A DNA stretch of 64,000 nt from the NCBI RefSeq assembly GCF_003841465.1, contig NZ_REFZ01000004.1:1-64000 (forward strand), written 5' to 3'. Positions 60,283 to 64,000 of the stretch are shown here, in pieces. The position numbers and the translations under genes were made by a program. A model generated the notes under the pieces. The model saw only the letters and a list, made by a program, of their open reading frames with translations, had not been told where the DNA came from and made no database searches. The stretch comes from Natrarchaeobius oligotrophus (GTDB lineage: Archaea; Halobacteriota; Halobacteria; Halobacteriales; Natrialbaceae). How positions within the stretch are numbered: position 1 is the stretch's first letter; each line of letters begins with the position of its first letter.

Positions 60283-61715
60283 GTCCGACCACCCTCGACA
60301 GGAGGACGACGTCGTCTCGAGAACTGATTCGGGGGCTCCGCGTACAGGACAGAGACGCGGTCCAGTCGTGTGAGATCGCGACGAAGGGTCGAGTCATCGC
60401 CCGGTGGCAAAAATACCACCACCTCGTTGCCGCGGGTGCGTGCGAGCGAAACCGCCTCGCGGAGTTCGCCAGAGCGGGACCCATCCGTGAAAATCGTAAC
60501 TCGCCGTGGCCGTCGCGATCCGACGATCACGGTAACCGCATCGACGAGCGAACCCGCCGGAATCCGATCGGTGCCCCGCGCTCGTTCCTCGTAGATCGGA
60601 ACGAGCGTCGCTGTAAACGGGTCGTCGGTCGTGCTCGAAGACGCGTCGGTCAGCTCCGCAAGTCGCCGTCTCGCTTCGTCGCCGGTGAGACTCCGTCCGG
60701 TACCGGTTACGACGTCGTGATCGCTATCCACGTCGAATCGGTTTGTCGCCCCCGATCGATCACCGACGGTCGGCTCGAGATCCAGTAGCCGTCGTCGAAC
60801 CGTCCGGTAGCCGGAACCGCTGGTCGTTCGCTCGAGATGCGTGCTGATGCCGTCGTCGTCGACGCAGACCAGCCCGACGGAATCGCCGCGTCGGAACGCG
60901 CGCTCGGCTATCGAGAGTGCGAGTTCGCGGAACACGTCGAACGTCGTCACGTCGGACGATCCGCGTACAACGCTCTCTCGGTGATCGACGACCAGAGTGG
61001 TCTGTCGATCGGTCCCCGTTTCGTACTCCCGCACGAACGTGGTTCCGAGGCGAGCGGTCGCTTTCCAGTCGATCTTGTCGGCCGTCTCTCCCGGGATATA
61101 CTCGCGGGGCTCGCTCGGCAGCTCGTCCGACCCGAGACGGCCGTGCTCGTGGTCTCCGTACACGGTTCCGTATCGCGCCCCGACGTACTCCGCGTCGATC
61201 AGATCCGCATCTGGCGGAGTGACGGTGATCGTCGACGAGTCGTCGATCCGCAACGTTTCCCTGAGAAAGCCGTCCGTCGCCGTCATCGTTACCGCATCGA
61301 ACCGGTGATCGCCCGACACCGGCCACGTGAGCGGCCGAGAGATCGTCGCCCTTCTCGTACCGGGTTCGAGCGAAAGCGAAAGCGACGCGGTGGACGCTTC
61401 TCCGCTGGCGACGGCCGCAGTCGGAACGCCGCCATCGAACGACAGCCGAAGCGGTGAGGGCCCCTCGAGGGTCGCAGCCAGCGTGACCGTCACGGAATCA
61501 CCTGACCGGACTTGCCGGCGTTCCAGTTTCCGGTCGATCGAAAGCGAATCGATCGTTCGACCGAGCGCGCTCGTGAACGCGAACTGCCGCGCGACGATCC
61601 ACGCGCAAACGGCGGTCGAACCCGCAAGTAGCAGTGGGTCGTCGAAGACGACCGCGAGGACGACGAGTACGGCGGCGACCATCCAGCTCGCCACGAAATT
61701 GGTTCGCGGATACAT
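60279..61715 (-). CDS. DUF58 protein (second MoxR system)
   Basis: The 478-residue protein has one or two membrane helices at the N-terminus (ASWMVAAVLVVLAVVFDDPLLLAG), a beta-rich external domain, and the DUF58 signature EPREYIPGETADKIDWKATARLGTTFVREYETGTDRQTTL at about residues 205-245, then a vWA-type region. It is about 100 residues longer than the DUF58 at 45990. It is first in a three-gene minus-strand operon facing the MoxR-DUF4350 operon tail to tail. Confidence 0.9.
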   Translation of the reverse strand: MYPRTNFVASWMVAAVLVVLAVVFDDPLLLAGSTAVCAWIVARQFAFTSALGRTIDSLSIDRKLERRQVRSGDSVTVTLAATLEGPSPLRLSFDGGVPTAAVASGEASTASLSLSLEPGTRRATISRPLTWPVSGDHRFDAVTMTATDGFLRETLRIDDSSTITVTPPDADLIDAEYVGARYGTVYGDHEHGRLGSDELPSEPREYIPGETADKIDWKATARLGTTFVREYETGTDRQTTLVVDHRESVVRGSSDVTTFDVFRELALSIAERAFRRGDSVGLVCVDDDGISTHLERTTSGSGYRTVRRRLLDLEPTVGDRSGATNRFDVDSDHDVVTGTGRSLTGDEARRRLAELTDASSSTTDDPFTATLVPIYEERARGTDRIPAGSLVDAVTVIVGSRRPRRVTIFTDGSRSGELREAVSLARTRGNEVVVFLPPGDDSTLRRDLTRLDRVSVLYAEPPNQFSRRRRPPVEGGRT

Positions 61716-61823
61716 CGGGTTATTTCACACCCGTCTCCGGCGACCGATCGGCGAAACTCATACGCCACTGAACGGCTGGTTCAATTGAATAGTTTTTTGA
61801 TTTTAGCGGAGTATGTCCGGATG
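61716..61823. promoter_or_regulatory. Divergent promoter region with palindrome TTCAATTGAA
   Basis: The 108-nt gap between the DUF58 gene and the DUF4129 gene holds the perfect 10-bp palindrome TTCAATTGAA (61780-61789) and a T6 tract (61793-61798) within an AT-rich core. TATA-like sequence GTTTTTTGATTTTAG lies about 17-32 nt before the GTG of the right gene. A shared control site for both directions is plausible. Confidence 0.4.
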
Positions 61824-64000
61824 TGAACTCGGTCACTAATCGGAAACTCGTGCTCCTCGCTCTCTCGCTCTGTCTCCTGACGGCGGCCGCCATCTGTCTC
61901 GGACCGGTCGCCGCCGGGAGCGGGGAGGACGTGCGAACCAACGGCGAGCGTACGAACGAAACGGGTTCATACGTCGATCCCGACGAGTACTCCGAGTCGG
62001 GAGACAGGAACGCCCTCCGAGCGGCGCTTTCGGACGTGCTCGCACTGCGTCTCGAAACGGCGGTCGACGAACTCGAGCGAGGGGAGTACGAGGCGGCCGA
62101 GGCGGTCGTCGACGACGTCTACCGGGTCCGAGTCGAGCAGTATCGGACGATCGTCGATGCGACGGGCGGGTACGATTCCGAAGACCGTCCCGTAGACGAA
62201 CCGACGCCAACGGAAGCGTTCGATCGGGCCGGAATCGATCTACGTACCCTTATCACCGCGCTCGAAGCGTACGACGAAACTCAGCGCGAGTACGAACGGG
62301 CGATCGAGCGCGGCGACGAAGAGACGGGACTCGACCGCGCACGCGAACTCGACGTGCTGGCGGCCGACGTCGCCGCGGCGAACGAGAGCGTTCAGAAACA
62401 GGTCGCCGCGGCCGATCCCGTGACCGACGTCGATCTCGACGCCTCCTCCGATCGCCTCGAAACGGTCGATCGTCGCATCCAGCGGGAGCTGGCTGACGTT
62501 CGATCGAGTCAGTTCGAGACGACCACGATGACTGCCGATGCCGACGCCGACGCGGTTTCGGTGACGGATTCGATCACGGTGTCCGGAACGGTTCGCGTCG
62601 AAAACGAGAGTCGGTCGGACGACGAAACCGACCGATGGCCGGCAGACGATCCACTCGTCGTCGAAATCAACGGGAACGGACACGAACTCGACGATCACGA
62701 CGACGGACGGTTTAGCGTCGAGTATCGGCCACGTCCGCTCGCACCCGCGGTCGACGAATTGCGCGTCCGGTACCGTCCGTCTCCCGGCGTCGACAACGTC
62801 GGAAGCGAAGCGACCGTCCCCGTCTCGATCGAACCGATCGAACCGTCGCTCGAACTCGAGAGCACCGACGAGGTCGCGTACGGAGAGACGGCGTCGTACG
62901 CGGTCCACCTCACGGCGGGCGACGACGCCGTCGACGGCGCGCCGATTACGGTGTCACTCGGCGACACCGAACTCGAGACGGTAACCACAGTCGACGGCAC
63001 GGCGACCGGTGAGGTGACGGTTCCCGCGTCAGTTCCCGCGGGTGAACGAGAACTTTCCGCGCGGGTCGCGGTCGACGAGCGAGCGATCGAACCGGCGGTG
63101 GTTCGAAACCAGGTGACCGTCCGCGAGCGTGAGACTCGACTCGGAATCGGCTCGGCGCGACTCGACGACGGAATCCGGGTCGGAGGGGTACTGACGACCG
63201 CCGACGGGACCCCCGTTCGCGACCAGCCGGTGGTGCTGTCGGTCGACGAAACCTCCGTCGTCGTCACGACGGGCGAAGACGGCCGCTTCGACGAGACCGT
63301 TTCGACGTCGACGTCGGACGAGGAACTGACGGTGAACGCGACGTACGACGGTGCCCATACCAACCTGGCGTCGACGAGCGCCGAGACGAGCGTCGGCGGT
63401 CAGCGATGGGGGACGCTCTCGTTCCTTCCCGCCGGACCGGTGATCGCACTCGTGGTTTGTCTCGTCGTCGGAGGCGTCCTCGTCGGTGTGTGGGCACTCG
63501 GAAGATTCACCCGCGGTCCCGACCCGCTCGCGCGCTTCGTTCGCTCGAGGATCGGCCCCGTCTCTCAGCAGCGACGGTCGATCGACGAGCGAGCGGTTCT
63601 GGTCGAGGAATCCGACGAACCGAACCCGGTGGACGACCGGGAACCGACCGACGCCGGCGATTCGAGTAGCGGCGACGGACGCGTTGACGATACCTCGAGG
63701 CGCGTAGACGAACTGCTCGATCGAGCGTCCGATCACGTCTCGCGGGGGCGGCCAAACGAGGGCGTCCGGTTGGCGTATACGGCGGTTCGGCTGGCGCTTC
63801 GATCGACGATCGACGACGACAGGACGAACACCCACTGGGAGTTTCGACGGCGGTACTCGGGCCCGCACGAGGACGAACTCGCGCACATTACCGAACAGTA
63901 CGAACGCGCGGCGTTCGGACGCGAAACGGTGACGGAGGAGGTTGCCTCGGACGTCCTTCTGGACGCCTACGCGCTCGTCAAACTCGTCGACGCTGACGCC
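61824..64000 (+). CDS. Secreted/membrane DUF4129 protein with Ig-like domains (runs off window)
   Basis: A GTG start gives MNSVTNRKLVLLALSLCLL, a signal peptide ending near GPVAAGSG, then at least 725 codons with no stop. The N-terminal 200 residues are helical (IERGDEETGLDRARELDVLAADVAA). Next come two or three Ig-like modules (VTDSITVSGTVRVEN, YAVHLTAGDDAVDGAPITVSLG, GGVLTTADGTPVRDQPVVLSV) and one membrane helix (about residue 540). The cytoplasmic DUF4129 region near the end reads ELLDRASDHV...YERAAFGRETVTEEV. It completes the second MoxR-DUF58 set, but no transglutaminase core is visible. No longest-frame entry exists because the stop is outside the window. Confidence 0.82.

Overview
The window is a stretch of a haloarchaeal (class Halobacteria) chromosome. 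The evidence is the high GC content, the very acidic proteins, a tandem histone, three-part archaeal RPA proteins, archaeal CCA-adding enzyme, L40e, aIF1/SUI1, type IV UDG, the archaeal CoA-pathway enzyme and F420 genes, plus TATA boxes 25-30 nt upstream of start codons (leaderless mRNAs). The family content and a shared intergenic repeat suggest something near Natrialbales (Natrinema/Haloterrigena-like), but this is inference. There is no CRISPR array, rRNA or large provirus. Most of the window is ordinary core genome with many 4-bp gene overlaps.

Layout. 1-415: end of an IS630-type element that has cut the front off a hepT-like toxin gene. 546-4488: serB, a small membrane protein, and the metY-metX methionine operon with a palindrome just before metY. 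4657-11431: cell-surface and secreted proteins (Ig-like surface protein, membrane-anchored subtilase), an ArsR-type membrane regulator, a Tat lipoprotein, an MFS exporter. 11497-15375: phosphopantothenate synthetase and a 966-residue membrane protein with 13 DUF1508 repeats. 15768-20356: a chromatin block of RPA, doublet histone and histone deacetylase, then CCA-adding enzyme and tRNA-Asn. 21083-24279: a metal-homeostasis module of a NikR-like repressor divergent from two CobW/COG0523 GTPases, the second with a 27-bp x5 His-rich minisatellite. 24358-32470: a DUF6498-like membrane protein, moaB, a metal-binding membrane protein, rpa3-rpap3, a quinone/electrophile detoxification pair (MhqO/MhqD-like), RHH regulator, DUF5814. 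32634: tRNA-His with a duplicated 3' end. 33192-43635: AI-2E permease, rhodanese-MBL fusion, a Rieske protein with a large unassigned domain, tsr3, L40e, an MscS-like membrane protein, a 151-bp tandem repeat built from the 3' end of an MBL gene, a DUF5786/DUF99/UDG repair block, rhodanese, aIF1. 43720-48106: MoxR-DUF58-TgpA transglutaminase operon. 48607-51638: CspA, micro-proteins, Mer-like/CofE F420 pair. 51775-56291: complete UDP-GlcNAc pathway glmM-glmU-glmS. 56329-64000: a second, different MoxR-DUF58 system with DUF4350 and a secreted DUF4129 protein.

Themes. Two MoxR/DUF58 systems lie 10 kb apart, one with and one without a transglutaminase. Two independent RPA loci sit within 13 kb. 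At least four copies of an intergenic hairpin repeat (10620, 21083, 43280, 48427) share the consensus TACGG-N4-CTGTAA-N4-TT-CCGGYGCAACCGC. Three genes (the 1379 membrane protein, tRNA-His, the 40632 MBL hydrolase) have their own 3' ends duplicated just downstream.
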